The notes beneath the pieces were generated by a model. It was given only the letters and a program-made list of their open reading frames with translations, did not search any database and had not been told where the DNA came from. Below, one piece after another: positions 1 through 9,718 of a stretch of 64,000 bases of DNA. Positions within the stretch are counted from its first letter, which is position 1. Every line of letters starts with the position of its first letter. The DNA is from Synechocystis salina LEGE 00031 (GTDB lineage Bacteria; Cyanobacteriota; Cyanobacteriia; Cyanobacteriales; Microcystaceae): the NCBI RefSeq assembly GCF_015207985.1, contig NZ_JADEVV010000014.1, positions 1 to 64,000 of the forward strand, read 5' to 3'. The position numbers and the translations under genes are program-made.

Positions 1-1
1 C

Positions 2-1678
2 CCCCAATCCGAACTCGATAATATTCGTCGCTACGACGTTAAGGCGATCGCCAACTATTACCGTCGTCGTCCCTGGAAAGTACTTAGCCGTGCCCTGGAG
101 GTGCTCTGGTCCTTTGGTTTTTTCCTCACCTGTTTGCTCTGGGATCAATGGACCCATCAGGTGGAATATTACAAACGGCAACGGGCGGAGGATTTACGGG
201 AATTACTAACCAAATTGGGGCCGACTTTTATAAAAGTGGGTCAGGCCCTCTCCACCCGACCCGATCTGGTACGGCGAGACTTTTTAGAAGAATTAATCAA
301 ACTTCAGGATCAACTACCGCCCTTCGACAATGACCTTGCCTTTCGGCTCATGGAAGAGCAATTGGGCATGAAAGTAGACGAAGCATACCGGGAAATTTCC
401 GCCCACCCTGTGGCCGCCGCTAGTTTAGGGCAAGTGTACCGTGCCATGCTTTTCAGTGGCGAAGAAGTAGCAGTGAAAGTACAGCGCCCCAATCTGCGCC
501 CTCGGCTTAGCTTAGATCTATATCTGATGCGTTTGGGAGCGGAAAAATTTGGGCGATTTCTGCCCCTCAACCTCGGCCACGACTTAACTTTGATTGTGGA
601 TGAGTTTGGTATTAAGCTGTTTGAAGAAATTGATTATTTAAACGAGGGTCGCAACGCCGAAAAATTTGCCGAAAATTTCCATGGCGACGCCGATGTTAAA
701 GTGCCGTGTATTTATTGGCAATACAGCAATCAAAAAGTCCTCACCCTCGAATGGATTCAAGGCTTTAAATTAACCGACATAGATAAAATTCGAGCGGCGG
801 GCCTCGACCCCAGCAACATCATCAAAATTGGTGTTACTTCCGGGCTCCGGCAACTGCTGGAACATGGTTTTTTCCATGCCGATCCCCACCCCGGTAACCT
901 ATTTGCCACCTTAGACGGTCGCATGGCCTACATTGATTTTGGCATGATGGACCAGTTAGAACCGGGTACCAAGGAAACCATTGCCAGCTCCATTGTCCAG
1001 TTAATTAATAAGGATTACCTAGCCCTCACAGAAGACTTTATTGCCCTCGGTTTTCTTGCTCCCAACACCGACATTACCCCCATTATTCCTGCCCTAGAGA
1101 ATGTTTTTGGTAGTGCCATTGGCCAGAGCGTCCAAGACTTTAACTTTAAAACCATCACCGACGATTTTTCCGAGTTGATGTATGACTATCCTTTCCGAGT
1201 ACCGGCCAAATTTGCTCTGATTATTCGTTCCTTGGTGACCCAAGAAGGTTTAGCCCTGAGTTTAGACCCCAATTTCAAAATTGTCGAAGTGGCTTATCCC
1301 TACGTAGCCCGTCGCTTATTAACCGGGGAATCTCCCCAACTACGCCGCCAACTGATTGATGTGCTGTTTAAAAATGGCAAATTCCAATGGCAACGGTTGG
1401 AAAATATGCTCAGCATTGCCCGTTCTGATACCAAGTTTGACCTTTTGCCCACAGCCCAATTGGGTTTACAGTTCCTCTTTTCCGAGGAAGGTCTATATCT
1501 ACGGCGGCAAATTCTCCTGGCTTTAACGGAGGATGATCGCCTGCATACGGATGAAGTGCAAAGAATTTGGGGTCTGGTGAAGGATGACTTTAAGCCCCAG
1601 GAACTAGTAAGCGTCGCTTGGAACGCAGTGCGGGAATTTTCCCTCGCCGGGGTGAGCACCATTCTGCCCCAACGGTAA
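2..1678 (+). CDS. ABC1/UbiB-family atypical kinase (5' end outside window)
   Basis: The reading frame is open from the window edge, so the gene is truncated at its 5' end; the internal GTG at 101 is unlikely to be the start because the upstream in-frame residues (YYRRRPWKVL) fit the family. Family hallmarks seen: the KxGQ motif (KVGQALSTRPD), the Ala-rich nucleotide loop (AAASLGQVYRA), the VAVKVQRP lysine motif, the catalytic HADPHPGNLF and the metal-binding DFG (YIDFGMMD). ABC1/ADCK/UbiB proteins are membrane-associated atypical kinases/ATPases linked to quinone and prenyl-lipid metabolism; in cyanobacteria and plastids they associate with thylakoids or plastoglobules. The exact substrate cannot be read from sequence. 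Monocistronic as far as visible. Confidence 0.9.
   Translation, partial: PQSELDNIRRYDVKAIANYYRRRPWKVLSRALEVLWSFGFFLTCLLWDQWTHQVEYYKRQRAEDLRELLTKLGPTFIKVGQALSTRPDLVRRDFLEELIKLQDQLPPFDNDLAFRLMEEQLGMKVDEAYREISAHPVAAASLGQVYRAMLFSGEEVAVKVQRPNLRPRLSLDLYLMRLGAEKFGRFLPLNLGHDLTLIVDEFGIKLFEEIDYLNEGRNAEKFAENFHGDADVKVPCIYWQYSNQKVLTLEWIQGFKLTDIDKIRAAGLDPSNIIKIGVTSGLRQLLEHGFFHADPHPGNLFATLDGRMAYIDFGMMDQLEPGTKETIASSIVQLINKDYLALTEDFIALGFLAPNTDITPIIPALENVFGSAIGQSVQDFNFKTITDDFSELMYDYPFRVPAKFALIIRSLVTQEGLALSLDPNFKIVEVAYPYVARRLLTGESPQLRRQLIDVLFKNGKFQWQRLENMLSIARSDTKFDLLPTAQLGLQFLFSEEGLYLRRQILLALTEDDRLHTDEVQRIWGLVKDDFKPQELVSVAWNAVREFSLAGVSTILPQR
43..52. repeat. HIP1 palindrome (representative)
   Basis: GGCGATCGCC at 43-52 is one of very many copies of the HIP1 octamer GCGATCGC in this window, often extended with GGC or GCC. 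HIP1 is a genome-wide repeat of cyanobacteria such as Synechocystis and occurs inside genes in all frames. It supports the organism assignment. Confidence 0.9.
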
Positions 1679-1802
1679 ACGTTTCTGTCCATTGCCCGGC
1701 AATTGCCGTTTAAGTAAAGATATTTTGACCTCACAACAGCTTGGGTTCCCCTTTGAGCTATCATAGTGCCTTCACTTTCATCTATCCTGGGGAAGAGTTG
1801 AT

Positions 1803-2909
1803 ATGTTTCTTAAGATCTTTCAAAAGAAGAACAAAGTCGATGTCAACTTAGAGCCTCCACCCCCCGCAGAAGAGAATGCAAAATCCACCCTTTCTGGTAT
1901 ACCAAGGGTGCCCATTGAAGAACAAAAACTTCTCCGTCGTCAGCGTAAACAGTTTGTCATTGATGAATTTGGTAAGTCTGTTATCAATCTTCGTCTACAA
2001 AAGGGCATCCTAACTCCTTTACACATTGTTGACCTACATAAAGTATTAGTTACCCGGGAGTACTATCAAAATCCCCAGCGTTTAATTGAACAAAGAGTAG
2101 AGGAGTGTTTGGAAATTCATCGCCAAAATTTGCGGCAAAAACTTTACCGGGAATCGTTTAATCTTCAACCGGGGCACTTGTTAGTTACCATTAAAGACAT
2201 TCGTAAAAAATCAATTGTGTCTTTCAAGGATTATGCGGATGACCTCGACAAATTTTTACAGGTCTTTAATCCTACTATCCATCAATTATTACTAATTCGC
2301 TACTTCATTCCTCCCATTCCCGACGATATGCATCAGTTCGATCACATTGAACTGCCGACCCAGTTTGAGAAAATTTTGACTGATTTCATTAACTTTTGTG
2401 ACCTTAATTATAGTTTGGATAATTTAACCTACGACAAATGGCAGGCTTTAGTTCGTGCCTTGGATGAAACCGGAGTTATTCTTAATATAGTGAATAAACA
2501 ACAAGAGCATCCTTTTCGGGAAATGTTTACCTTTGACTACAGCGAAATTGGTTATCGTAAAGTTCTAGCTAAACTACTACTCAAGGAAAAAGTAGAGAAA
2601 CGGACAATGGTAATTCCGCTATTTGTAATCATGTTGGCTTTCTTTTGCTCTGAACCCAATGCCAGGGTTAGTTTTCCCTATCATTTTCTCTTTACTGCTA
2701 CAGGAGATGCCAAGAAGCGCTCCCTGGAAAAGGGTAAAATTTCCTTCTTTAAGCTGTTTAATCAGTTGTTAGATGAATCCCTAACCCAGGATCAGTTAAG
2801 CAAGTGTTTGGCAGTTATTCATAATGAAGCTTTCAAAATTCACCAAATGGAAATTGACGATTTACTGCTCAGTTATCGAGAAAAATATAGAGTAATGGGT
2901 GGAGTCTAG
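1803..2909 (+). CDS. Conserved hypothetical protein, 368 residues
   Basis: I do not recognise this protein. It starts at ATG with GGGGAAGAG about 6 bases upstream as ribosome binding site. The N-terminal 55 residues are charged and Pro-rich (a PPPP run near residue 19), followed by a mostly helical, soluble-looking body rich in Leu, Lys and Asp. One hydrophobic stretch near residues 268-280 (MVIPLFVIMLAFF) could be buried or a single membrane segment. No nucleotide-binding or catalytic motif is visible. It lies 125 bp after the ABC1 gene on the same strand and is convergent with rbcR. Codon use resembles its neighbours, so it is probably a native gene. Confidence 0.75.
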   Translation: MFLKIFQKKNKVDVNLEPPPPAEENAKSTLSGIPRVPIEEQKLLRRQRKQFVIDEFGKSVINLRLQKGILTPLHIVDLHKVLVTREYYQNPQRLIEQRVEECLEIHRQNLRQKLYRESFNLQPGHLLVTIKDIRKKSIVSFKDYADDLDKFLQVFNPTIHQLLLIRYFIPPIPDDMHQFDHIELPTQFEKILTDFINFCDLNYSLDNLTYDKWQALVRALDETGVILNIVNKQQEHPFREMFTFDYSEIGYRKVLAKLLLKEKVEKRTMVIPLFVIMLAFFCSEPNARVSFPYHFLFTATGDAKKRSLEKGKISFFKLFNQLLDESLTQDQLSKCLAVIHNEAFKIHQMEIDDLLLSYREKYRVMGGV

Positions 2910-2998
2910 GCTAGTTGCATCGGCTCAATTAGATTTTAGAATCGAGTAATTAAGTTCGAGCTATTCTCGACTATTTAATTGGCCCTGAGTTTTCCTAT

Positions 2999-4036
2999 CT
3001 ACGTTACTGAATCGATTTCAATTCCCCCTTTGCCGTCCTTGCCATCCCCTTGGCGATCGCCGTTATTGTTGCTGTAGGGATTAGCGAATAACCTTTCGGG
3101 GTCGAGGGCATCGGGATGGGTGGAAAATTGGGGCAATACTTCTCGAATGAAAGCGGCAGAAGCCTTGGAACGGTAACGGTTGGGGTTAATGATCACCGAA
3201 AGAACCCGGCGAATTTCCACATTTTTAATCGGGGCGATATGGAGCACATTCATCTCCAATTCCTTTTCGATCGCCGTGGTGGAGACGAAGGCCGCTCCCA
3301 AACCGGACTGCACCGCATTTTTAATCGCTTCGATGGAATTGAGCTCCATTTCAACTTTAAGGCGCTTGGGGTCAATTTCTCCCTGGCTCAACACCTTATC
3401 AATCACTTTGCGGATAGTAGATTGGGAATCAAGACTAATAAATTTAAGCTTGTATAGATCTTCCTTTTGGATTGTCTCTGCCTGGGCCAAGGGATGGAAC
3501 ACTGGCAAAATCAGGGCCAATTCGTCCTCCGCGTAGGGCAATACTGTCAAAGTTTCCTGCAACTCCGCCGGTACCTCGCCGCCGATAATGGCCAAATCCA
3601 CCTGACCGTTGGCCACGCCCCAGGCCGTCCTGCGGGTTGAATGGACTTGCAATTGCACCGTTACATCGGGATATTTCTGCCGGAACATACCGATCATCCG
3701 GGGCAGGAGGTAGGTACCTGTGGTTTGAGAAGCCCCCACAATTAGGGTTCCCCCCTGCAAATTCTGTAAATCCTCGATCGCCCGACAGGTTTCTTGGCAG
3801 AGGGTAATAATTTTTTCGCCGTAATTGAGCAGTAAATGCCCCGCCTCCGTCAATTGAGCCTTGCGCCCTCCCCGGTCAAATAAAGGCACGCTCAACTGCT
3901 TTTCCAGGTTTTGCACCTGCAAACTAACTGCCGGTTGGGAAACGTACAATGTGTCTGCCGCCCGTTTAAAACTGCCTTCCGAGGCGATCGCCTTGAGGAT
4001 GCGAAGTTGATCCAACGTGAACGGGATATCCGACAT
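2999..4036 (-). CDS. rbcR: LysR-type transcriptional regulator RbcR (Ycf30-like)
   Basis: 345 residues from the ATG at 4036; a longer in-frame TTG start (4048) exists but the [14 protein letters not shown] start matches the cyanobacterial and red-algal plastid RbcR/Ycf30 family. The N-terminal winged helix-turn-helix (about residues 5-65, with [16 protein letters not shown] as recognition region) is followed by a periplasmic-binding-protein-like effector domain (about 95-305). RbcR-type proteins control RuBisCO and other carbon-fixation genes; paralogues NdhR and CmpR regulate carbon uptake, so some ambiguity within this subgroup remains. The C-terminal tail (last 35 residues) is Asn/Gly/Asp-rich and looks disordered. 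It is convergent with the upstream hypothetical gene. Confidence 0.85.
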   Translation of the reverse strand: MSDIPFTLDQLRILKAIASEGSFKRAADTLYVSQPAVSLQVQNLEKQLSVPLFDRGGRKAQLTEAGHLLLNYGEKIITLCQETCRAIEDLQNLQGGTLIVGASQTTGTYLLPRMIGMFRQKYPDVTVQLQVHSTRRTAWGVANGQVDLAIIGGEVPAELQETLTVLPYAEDELALILPVFHPLAQAETIQKEDLYKLKFISLDSQSTIRKVIDKVLSQGEIDPKRLKVEMELNSIEAIKNAVQSGLGAAFVSTTAIEKELEMNVLHIAPIKNVEIRRVLSVIINPNRYRSKASAAFIREVLPQFSTHPDALDPERLFANPYSNNNGDRQGDGKDGKGGIEIDSVT

Positions 4037-4350
4037 AGATCCAGCCAAACGATGAACAAGACAGGGAGAAAGACAGGGACAGCCCTATTGCACTGACAGT
4101 ACCACAATTAGAGCCTTTACAACGGTATAGCCCAGGGTCTAATTCCCCGATGGGAGCCTAGTTACCATCAAGACTAATCTCGCTCAAAAAAGTTAATTTA
4201 CTCTGACCGACGCAAAAAAGAGGGCAGTTAATTTACTCCCTCCCTTTGCAAAATCCACAAAATGGTGGTTATTGGCTTATTTTTACTACTCCGCTGAACT
4301 CTAACCCCGTGCTAAAGCATTCAGCGTTGAATACCCTAGCTACAGTCAAA
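4037..4350. other. Intergenic region upstream of rbcR
   Basis: 314 bases separate rbcR from the small minus-strand gene that precedes it. It should contain the rbcR promoter, but I see no convincing -10/-35 pair or operator; it holds only short A/T-rich stretches and shadow reading frames. Confidence 0.4.
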
Positions 4351-4548
4351 CTAACTGAGGGAAGCATTACTACGGTCATAGGTCGTACGGAAACTGGATT
4401 GGGGTTTGCCCTGTACAGTGGTCCAAAAATCTTTTTCGGCTTCCACGCCAATCTCAGCGGCAGCCCGGGACAACATAGACTGTTGACGGTTTTTAATAAA
4501 TTGGTGGTGGCGCATCATGAGAGCGCGGGCTTGTTGTTGAGTAGACAT
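4351..4548 (-). CDS. Small conserved cyanobacterial protein, 65 residues
   Basis: Starts at ATG with AAGAGG about 8 bases upstream, a good ribosome binding site. The sequence (MSTQQQARALMMRHHQ...) is basic and amphipathic in its first half, with the second half carrying a DFWTTVQGK segment. I recall short cyanobacterial proteins of this form annotated as hypothetical, but have no function to assign. There is no membrane segment or signal peptide. It is transcribed toward rbcR but 314 bases away, so co-transcription is not assured. Confidence 0.65.
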   Translation of the reverse strand: MSTQQQARALMMRHHQFIKNRQQSMLSRAAAEIGVEAEKDFWTTVQGKPQSSFRTTYDRSNASLS

Positions 4549-4692
4549 AGTGAATACCTCTTGGCGATTGCTGAAAAAAGTTTTGGTTAATTACCCTCTT
4601 TAATATTTATAACACACAATTCTGTAACATTTTATACAGAAACAAAAATTTACATCCCTTTTTTTCTGATTCTCAATTCTCCAGTTAGTCCT

Positions 4693-5613
4693 ATGCGCTA
4701 TCGCTTTTACACCCTTGACGTGTTCACCGACCAACTTTTTGGTGGCAATCCCCTGGCGGTTTTTCCCGACGCCCAGGGTTTGACCGATGGGCAAATGCAG
4801 AACATTGCCGCAGAAATCAATTATTCCGAAACCGTGTTTGTGTTGCCTCCAGAGACGGCAGTGGGGAATTTCCGCCTAAGAATTTTTACCCCCAAAACAG
4901 AATTAGATTTTGCGGGGCACCCCACCATTGGGGCCGCCTATCTGTTGGGTTTACTCCAGCCCCCCAGCCCTTTAGTCACCACTACTTGGCAGTTGGAAGA
5001 GCCAGTGGGCCTAGTGCCTGTCACTCTCCACTACGATCAAGGACAGTTGATACAAACGGAATTAACCGTGGCTCAACTTCCTCAAACCCAGGGGTCCGCC
5101 CCATCCGGCCAGGATTTGACCCTGCTTTTAGGGCTATCCATTGATCAACTACAGCAAGGGGAGTATGAAGCAAAAGCCTATTCCTGTGGGTTGCCCTTTT
5201 TATTTATTCCCTTAGTGGATGAGGAGGCGTTAAACGGAATTAGTTTTAACTTGGCGGTTTGGCAAGACCTATTGGCGGATCAATGGGCCCATTGCGTTTA
5301 TTGTCTGGCCCCAGCGGATCCTGCCCTAGGTTTATTAGATAACAAGTTGATCCATGGGCGGATGTTTGCCCCTGGTTTGGGCATTGCCGAAGATCCTGCC
5401 ACTGGCTCCGGGGTAGCGGCGTTAGGTGGTTACTTCGGAGATCGCCTGGAGGCTCCAGGGCAATATCACTGGCAGATTGAACAGGGCCAAGCCTTGGGAA
5501 GGCCCAGCCAATTACAATTAACTGTGGTGAAGGAAAATCAAGCGATTACGGCAGTGAAAGTGGCCGGGCGATCGGTTTTAGTATCAGAGGGTTTTATGAA
5601 CCTGGGAAATTAG
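4693..5613 (+). CDS. PhzF-family isomerase-like protein
   Basis: 306 residues, the usual PhzF length. PhzF-fold motifs seen: GGNPLAVF near the N-terminus, the catalytic-type glutamate in NYSETVFV (Glu46), [11 protein letters not shown] in the first lobe and [12 protein letters not shown] in the second. The fold is a duplicated diaminopimelate-epimerase-like barrel that catalyses proton shifts; in phenazine producers it isomerises trans-2,3-dihydro-3-hydroxyanthranilate. No phenazine genes are nearby, so the substrate here is unknown and the phenazine label should not be taken literally. It is followed by tRNA-Leu. Confidence 0.85.
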   Translation: MRYRFYTLDVFTDQLFGGNPLAVFPDAQGLTDGQMQNIAAEINYSETVFVLPPETAVGNFRLRIFTPKTELDFAGHPTIGAAYLLGLLQPPSPLVTTTWQLEEPVGLVPVTLHYDQGQLIQTELTVAQLPQTQGSAPSGQDLTLLLGLSIDQLQQGEYEAKAYSCGLPFLFIPLVDEEALNGISFNLAVWQDLLADQWAHCVYCLAPADPALGLLDNKLIHGRMFAPGLGIAEDPATGSGVAALGGYFGDRLEAPGQYHWQIEQGQALGRPSQLQLTVVKENQAITAVKVAGRSVLVSEGFMNLGN

Positions 5614-5759
5614 CAGGGAATTTAGACAGATGGAAACCCTGGAGGGAGAAATTTTTCTTTTTCCCTTACCCCAACCCCACTGAAAAAGGGATTTACCCAT
5701 AGGTTGCTTGGACAACTGGGAAAAAACCGGGAGGATTGTGATAGGATGATTGGTCGGAC

Positions 5760-5840
5760 GCGGACGTGGCGGAATTGGTAGACGCGCTAGATTTAGGTTC
5801 TAGTGTCTTTGGCGTGGGAGTTCGAGTCTCCCCGTCCGCA
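5760..5840 (+). tRNA. tRNA-Leu (anticodon UAG)
   Basis: Cloverleaf read by eye: acceptor stem GCGGACG pairs with CGTCCGC (5833-5839), anticodon stem CTAGA/TCTAG encloses the loop TTTAGGT with anticodon TAG at 5794-5796, and the T arm is GGGAG-TTCGAGT-CTCCC. The long variable arm is typical of class II tRNA-Leu. The discriminator base is A (5840) and CCA is not encoded. It reads codon CUA and, by wobble, other CUN codons. Confidence 0.95.
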
Positions 5841-5879
5841 TTAAAAAACGAAGTTAATGTTCCACCCTAGGGGTAAACA

Positions 5880-7409
5880 TTAGGTAAACCTGTCCAGGGT
5901 GCGGTATTGGATTGCTTCCGCCAGATGGGATGCTTGGATATGATCCGATTGGCTTAGATCAGCAATGGTGCGGGATACCTTTAAAATTCGGTCCATGGCC
6001 CGGGCGGAGAGCCCCAGTTTTTTAATTGCTCCTTCCAGCAGTTGACGGCAGTTTTCATCCAACTGACAAAATTGACGTAATTGTCCCGCCTGCATTTCGG
6101 CATTACAACTAATTTTTGAGTCTTTGCTAAATCTGGCGATCGCCATGGCCCTGGCCTTAGCTACCCGTTGTCGTACTGGTTCTGAACTTTCTCCCTGGCC
6201 TTGGCTGGTCATTTCCTCTGGCTTAAGACGGTTAACTGCCACCTGTAAATCGATACGGTCCATCAGGGGGCCAGAAAGCTTGGACCAATACATTTCTCTC
6301 TGGCGGGGAGAACAGGAACAGGCTTGAATTGGATCGCCAAAATAACCACAGGGACAGGGATTGGTGCTGGCAATAAGGGTAAATTGGGCAGGAAACATGA
6401 TGGTTTGCTTGGTGCGGGAAATGGTAACTTGCCCGTCCTCCAAGGGTTGACGCAAAAATTCCAACACATTGCGTTTAAATTCTGTCAATTCATCTAAAAA
6501 CAGAACCCCTCGATGGGCCAAGGAGATTTCCCCCGGCCGGGGAAAGCTACCGCCTCCCACTAGGGAAGGGCCGGAAGCCGAATGGTGGGGACTGCGAAAA
6601 GGGCGCTGACGAATTAACTGCCCCCGTTCCTTCAGCAATCCTGCTACGGAATGGATTTGGGACACTTCCAGTGCTTCTTCAAAATGGAGCGGCGGCAGAA
6701 TACCCGGTAAACGCCTAGCCAACATGGTTTTACCACTGCCCGGTGGCCCGACAAAAATCAAGTTATGGCCCCCCGCGGCGGCAATTTCTAATGCTCTCCG
6801 GCCATGGGATTGCCCTTTCACGTCTTTTAAATCCAGGCAAGGTAGGGGCATGCTCCACTGTTGCTTGGCATCCTGGGCATTAACTGGGGTGAATTTTTCC
6901 GGTGCTCCAAGAAATTCCACCACGTCTTTAATATGGTCGAAGCCGTAGACTTTTAAGCCCTGCACCACGGAGGCTTCCAAGGCATTACCGGACGGTACGA
7001 CTATGCCCGCTAGGCCCATTTTTTGTGCTGTGGCCGCAATGGGAAGAACTCCGGCGATCGCCCTTAAACTGCCATCTAGGGACATTTCCCCTAAAAACAA
7101 ATAATCACCCAACAGTTGGGCATCCACCTGTTCCGATGCTGCGAGGACGCCAATGCTAATGGGCAGATCGAAACTGGGGCCTTCCTTTCGTAAATCCGCC
7201 GGGGTGAGGTTAATGACAATGCGTCGTACTGGAAAAGCAAAGCCTGCATTTTTTAACGCCGCCTTGACCCGTTCCCTCGATTCCTGCACTGCCGTATCTG
7301 GTAGTCCCACCACGGCGATCGCCGGTAACCCAGCAGAAACGTCCACTTCCACTCCGACCTTGATGGCATCAATGCCCAACAGGGAAGCACTCCAAACCCT
7401 TGCTAACAT
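5880..7409 (-). CDS. comM: ComM/YifB-type Mg-chelatase-like AAA+ ATPase
   Basis: 509 residues, normal family length. The N-terminal part (about 1-170) is the Lon-like ChlI domain. The AAA+ core carries Walker A GPPGSGKT (221-228) and Walker B LFLDE (Asp306-Glu307). A Cys cluster, NPCPCG...CSC (352-366), and the C-terminal helical Mg-chelatase domain complete it. ComM of transformable bacteria is a hexameric helicase driving branch migration during integration of incoming DNA; Synechocystis is naturally transformable, so this role is plausible here. Start is ATG. It is on the same strand as the moa block but about 150 bp upstream of the next gene. Confidence 0.9.
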   Translation of the reverse strand: MLARVWSASLLGIDAIKVGVEVDVSAGLPAIAVVGLPDTAVQESRERVKAALKNAGFAFPVRRIVINLTPADLRKEGPSFDLPISIGVLAASEQVDAQLLGDYLFLGEMSLDGSLRAIAGVLPIAATAQKMGLAGIVVPSGNALEASVVQGLKVYGFDHIKDVVEFLGAPEKFTPVNAQDAKQQWSMPLPCLDLKDVKGQSHGRRALEIAAAGGHNLIFVGPPGSGKTMLARRLPGILPPLHFEEALEVSQIHSVAGLLKERGQLIRQRPFRSPHHSASGPSLVGGGSFPRPGEISLAHRGVLFLDELTEFKRNVLEFLRQPLEDGQVTISRTKQTIMFPAQFTLIASTNPCPCGYFGDPIQACSCSPRQREMYWSKLSGPLMDRIDLQVAVNRLKPEEMTSQGQGESSEPVRQRVAKARAMAIARFSKDSKISCNAEMQAGQLRQFCQLDENCRQLLEGAIKKLGLSARAMDRILKVSRTIADLSQSDHIQASHLAEAIQYRTLDRFT

Positions 7410-7563
7410 AATCGATCCACAAACTCAGTTCACTTAGCCTGATTTTATCTATCAAGATAGCATGGGAAAATTTTCACTAAAGCTCCCCCACCCTGGAGGT
7501 CGACAATGGGTTCTAAGTCTAGCCAGCCAGGGAGATAACTACTCTGCTTAAAGGCAACCTAAA

Positions 7564-7848
7564 TTACTTAGCGCCATAGAAAAAAGCAATTTCTTTATCC
7601 TTGAGGGGGGCAAAGCCAGCGTCAATCAATTTTTGGTCTAATTCTGCCTGGGCAATATGCTTGGCTCCAATGCGGACAATGCGGGAGCGCATGGTATTAC
7701 TAACCCCACTGCGTTGCCGCCCTGCTTCCAAACCCATCACTTGATGATAGAGTTCCAGTTTGGCTGGGGGAATAGCACTGCCATCAAAATCAATGCCAGC
7801 GGCGATCGCCTGGTCAATGGCATCGGCTCCTTTGGTTGTATTAGCCAT
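7564..7848 (-). CDS. Small conserved cyanobacterial protein (DUF4090-like)
   Basis: 94 residues from the ATG at 7848 (MANTTKGADAIDQAIAAG); a TTG start six bases further upstream is less likely. GAGGG lies about 11 bases before the ATG. The protein is soluble, with a basic middle (RQRSGVSNTMRSRIVRIG) and a C-terminus ending in FFYGAK. I associate this form with an uncharacterised cyanobacterial family, possibly DUF4090, from memory only. The role is unknown. It sits between comM and the molybdopterin genes on the same strand. Confidence 0.7.
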   Translation of the reverse strand: MANTTKGADAIDQAIAAGIDFDGSAIPPAKLELYHQVMGLEAGRQRSGVSNTMRSRIVRIGAKHIAQAELDQKLIDAGFAPLKDKEIAFFYGAK

Positions 7849-8002
7849 AATCAATATTACCCTCGAGTTATTTTGCTTTAATTATCCTAGCGAAAAAAGG
7901 TCACTAAAATCACCAATATCCGCCAGATAATTGCGACGATTAAATCAAATCAGTGCCATCAATAAATATTATTAATCTCCACCTGGCTAGATGATTAATA
8001 AT

Positions 8003-8440
8003 CTAGTGACTGTGGTGATGGGAGCAATAAACCCATGCGGCCGGATGATTGAGATAATGCTCCTTTTTCCAAATCGGTAATCTCAATTTAATTTGGTCAA
8101 TAACATACTGAGTGCCTTGAAAAGCGGCTTGGCGATGGCTAGCCACTGTCCCCACCCACACCGCGGTTTCCCCTATTTTTAAATGGCCACTCCGATGGAT
8201 GGCGATCGCCTGGTGAAGATCATATTTTTCCTTAGCTTCAGTAATAATTTTAAAGCCCTCGTTAATGGCTAACTCCTGATAAACCTGGTATTCCAAAGAG
8301 TTAACTTGTTTGCCATCATTGTGATTTCTGACCCAACCGGCAAAAGTTACCAAGGCTCCAGCCTGGTCATACTCTAAAGCCGCAATTAAAGGTTGGGTAT
8401 TAATCGGTTGGTCACTAATGTCAAATAAAGCTAAAGCCAT
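8003..8440 (-). CDS. moaE: Molybdopterin synthase large subunit MoaE
   Basis: 145 residues. MoaE with MoaD converts precursor Z (cPMP) to molybdopterin by inserting two sulfurs. Family features seen: the [12 protein letters not shown] segment near residues 33-44, the [10 protein letters not shown] segment, the VASHRQAAF motif, and the catalytic lysine region PIWKKEHY near the C-terminus. The tail ends in HHHSH, which is unusual but short. It is the last gene of the molybdopterin cluster and begins 5 bases after the moaD stop, so the pair is surely co-translated. Confidence 0.93.
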   Translation of the reverse strand: MALALFDISDQPINTQPLIAALEYDQAGALVTFAGWVRNHNDGKQVNSLEYQVYQELAINEGFKIITEAKEKYDLHQAIAIHRSGHLKIGETAVWVGTVASHRQAAFQGTQYVIDQIKLRLPIWKKEHYLNHPAAWVYCSHHHSH

Positions 8441-8445
8441 GGAAA

Positions 8446-8691
8446 TTAGCCCCCAGCAACGGGGGGGATAAAAACGATAGTGGACTGGTCTAAAATTATA
8501 TTTTCCATGGTGGTAAATTCATCATTGACTGCAACTTTTACTTGAGTAGAAGACAAATTAAATCTATAACGCTCCGACAATAAATCATAAAGTTCTCGGT
8601 AGGTATTTAGATCGGTGATTAAATTTTCCTCCGCAACTTTGGCCTGTTCCTGGAGAGAAGCAAAATACCTTAACTTAATTGATTTGGACAT
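8446..8691 (-). CDS. moaD: Molybdopterin synthase sulfur carrier MoaD
   Basis: 81 residues from the ATG at 8691; a longer in-frame start (8724) lies inside the preceding gene and adds residues atypical of the family. Ubiquitin-like fold proteins of this type end in Gly-Gly, as here (VAGG), the site of thiocarboxylation by the MoeB/MoaD-activating enzyme. The start overlaps the 3' end of moaC-mobA by 17 bases, implying translational coupling. It donates sulfur to MoaE. Confidence 0.9.
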   Translation of the reverse strand: MSKSIKLRYFASLQEQAKVAEENLITDLNTYRELYDLLSERYRFNLSSTQVKVAVNDEFTTMENIILDQSTIVFIPPVAGG

Positions 8692-9718
8692 AATCTTCTG
8701 GGCTATTAACGTTGGCAATGTCAAGTAAATTGTCAGGCTTGATCAATTGGTAATCCGCCATTTGTAAAATTTTAACTGGACAATGTAAACCAATATGTTT
8801 CGCTTTAGTAAATAACTTTAGGGCAAGGGGAGTGTAAATGCCACACAACGCTTCGGGAAAACCTTGATCAGCATTTTCGTAGCAAGTTGCCACCAAATCT
8901 TGGCGGGCATGGGCAATTAGCTTTTCCACCATTGTACTATTGATATAGACCAAATCACAGGCAATAATTAGCCAATTAACCTGGGGATAACTCTGCAACG
9001 CCGTTAAAATTCCCGACATCGGCCCCACACTTTCTCCTTCGTCAACTAAGGTAGGTAAATTTTCTAACGCAGTGCCTTGCCACTGGCCGGGGCGGGCGGA
9101 GAGGAAAACTTGTTCACAATATTTTGATAATAAATCGTAGATATATTGCCCATGGGGTTGCCCTTGATAATTAATTAACGCCTTGTCCTTACCCATGCGT
9201 TTGCTTTTTCCGCCGGTCAACACTAAACCGTAGAGAGGAGTTTGCTTAATATCGGCTTTGCCACCGGTCTTTTCTATTAATTGAGTGTTTTTGATAATAA
9301 TTTCAGAGCTGATGGATTTACACATATCGTAAATGGCTAATGCCGCCACGGAGACTCCACAAAGGGCTTCCATTTCTACCCCAGTTTTGTAATTAGTGTT
9401 AACAGCACATTGCAAAATTATCTCCAAATAATCTTGTCCTTGATCAACAATCTTGACATCAAATTTACAGCCATGGATTGGTAAGGTATGGCAAAAGGGA
9501 ATCAGATCCGCTGTTTTTTTCACTGCCATGGTGCCAGCAATAATCGCTGTTTGAATCACTGGCCCCTTCTTCAGAACAATTTCCTGCCCTGTTAAATAAT
9601 CTTTGATGGCCTTAGGTAACTGCACTATGCACTGGGCCACTGCCCGGCGATCGCCAGCTACTTTTTGACTAATATCCACCATGCGGGGCTGTTGATTTTC
9701 GTCGAGATGGGTAAACAT
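8675..9718 (-). CDS. moaC-mobA: MoaC-MobA fusion protein (cPMP synthase + Mo cofactor guanylyltransferase-like)
   Basis: 347 residues combining two normally separate enzymes. Residues 1 to about 157 are MoaC: Lys51, the FCHTLP His77 motif and YDMCK (Asp131, Lys134) match the active site that completes cyclic pyranopterin monophosphate with MoaA. Residues about 163-347 are a MobA-type nucleotidyltransferase with the signature LTGGKSKRMGKDKA and a metal-binding ACD motif. MobA attaches GMP to Mo-molybdopterin. The junction is short (KQTPLYG), so the domains are tightly joined. The gene abuts moaA and overlaps moaD by 17 bases. Confidence 0.92.
   Translation of the reverse strand: MFTHLDENQQPRMVDISQKVAGDRRAVAQCIVQLPKAIKDYLTGQEIVLKKGPVIQTAIIAGTMAVKKTADLIPFCHTLPIHGCKFDVKIVDQGQDYLEIILQCAVNTNYKTGVEMEALCGVSVAALAIYDMCKSISSEIIIKNTQLIEKTGGKADIKQTPLYGLVLTGGKSKRMGKDKALINYQGQPHGQYIYDLLSKYCEQVFLSARPGQWQGTALENLPTLVDEGESVGPMSGILTALQSYPQVNWLIIACDLVYINSTMVEKLIAHARQDLVATCYENADQGFPEALCGIYTPLALKLFTKAKHIGLHCPVKILQMADYQLIKPDNLLDIANVNSPEDYVQIN

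Noticed and set aside
3116-3536. Plus-strand frames opposite rbcR
   Set aside because: Shadow frames of a well-conserved gene with unlikely composition.
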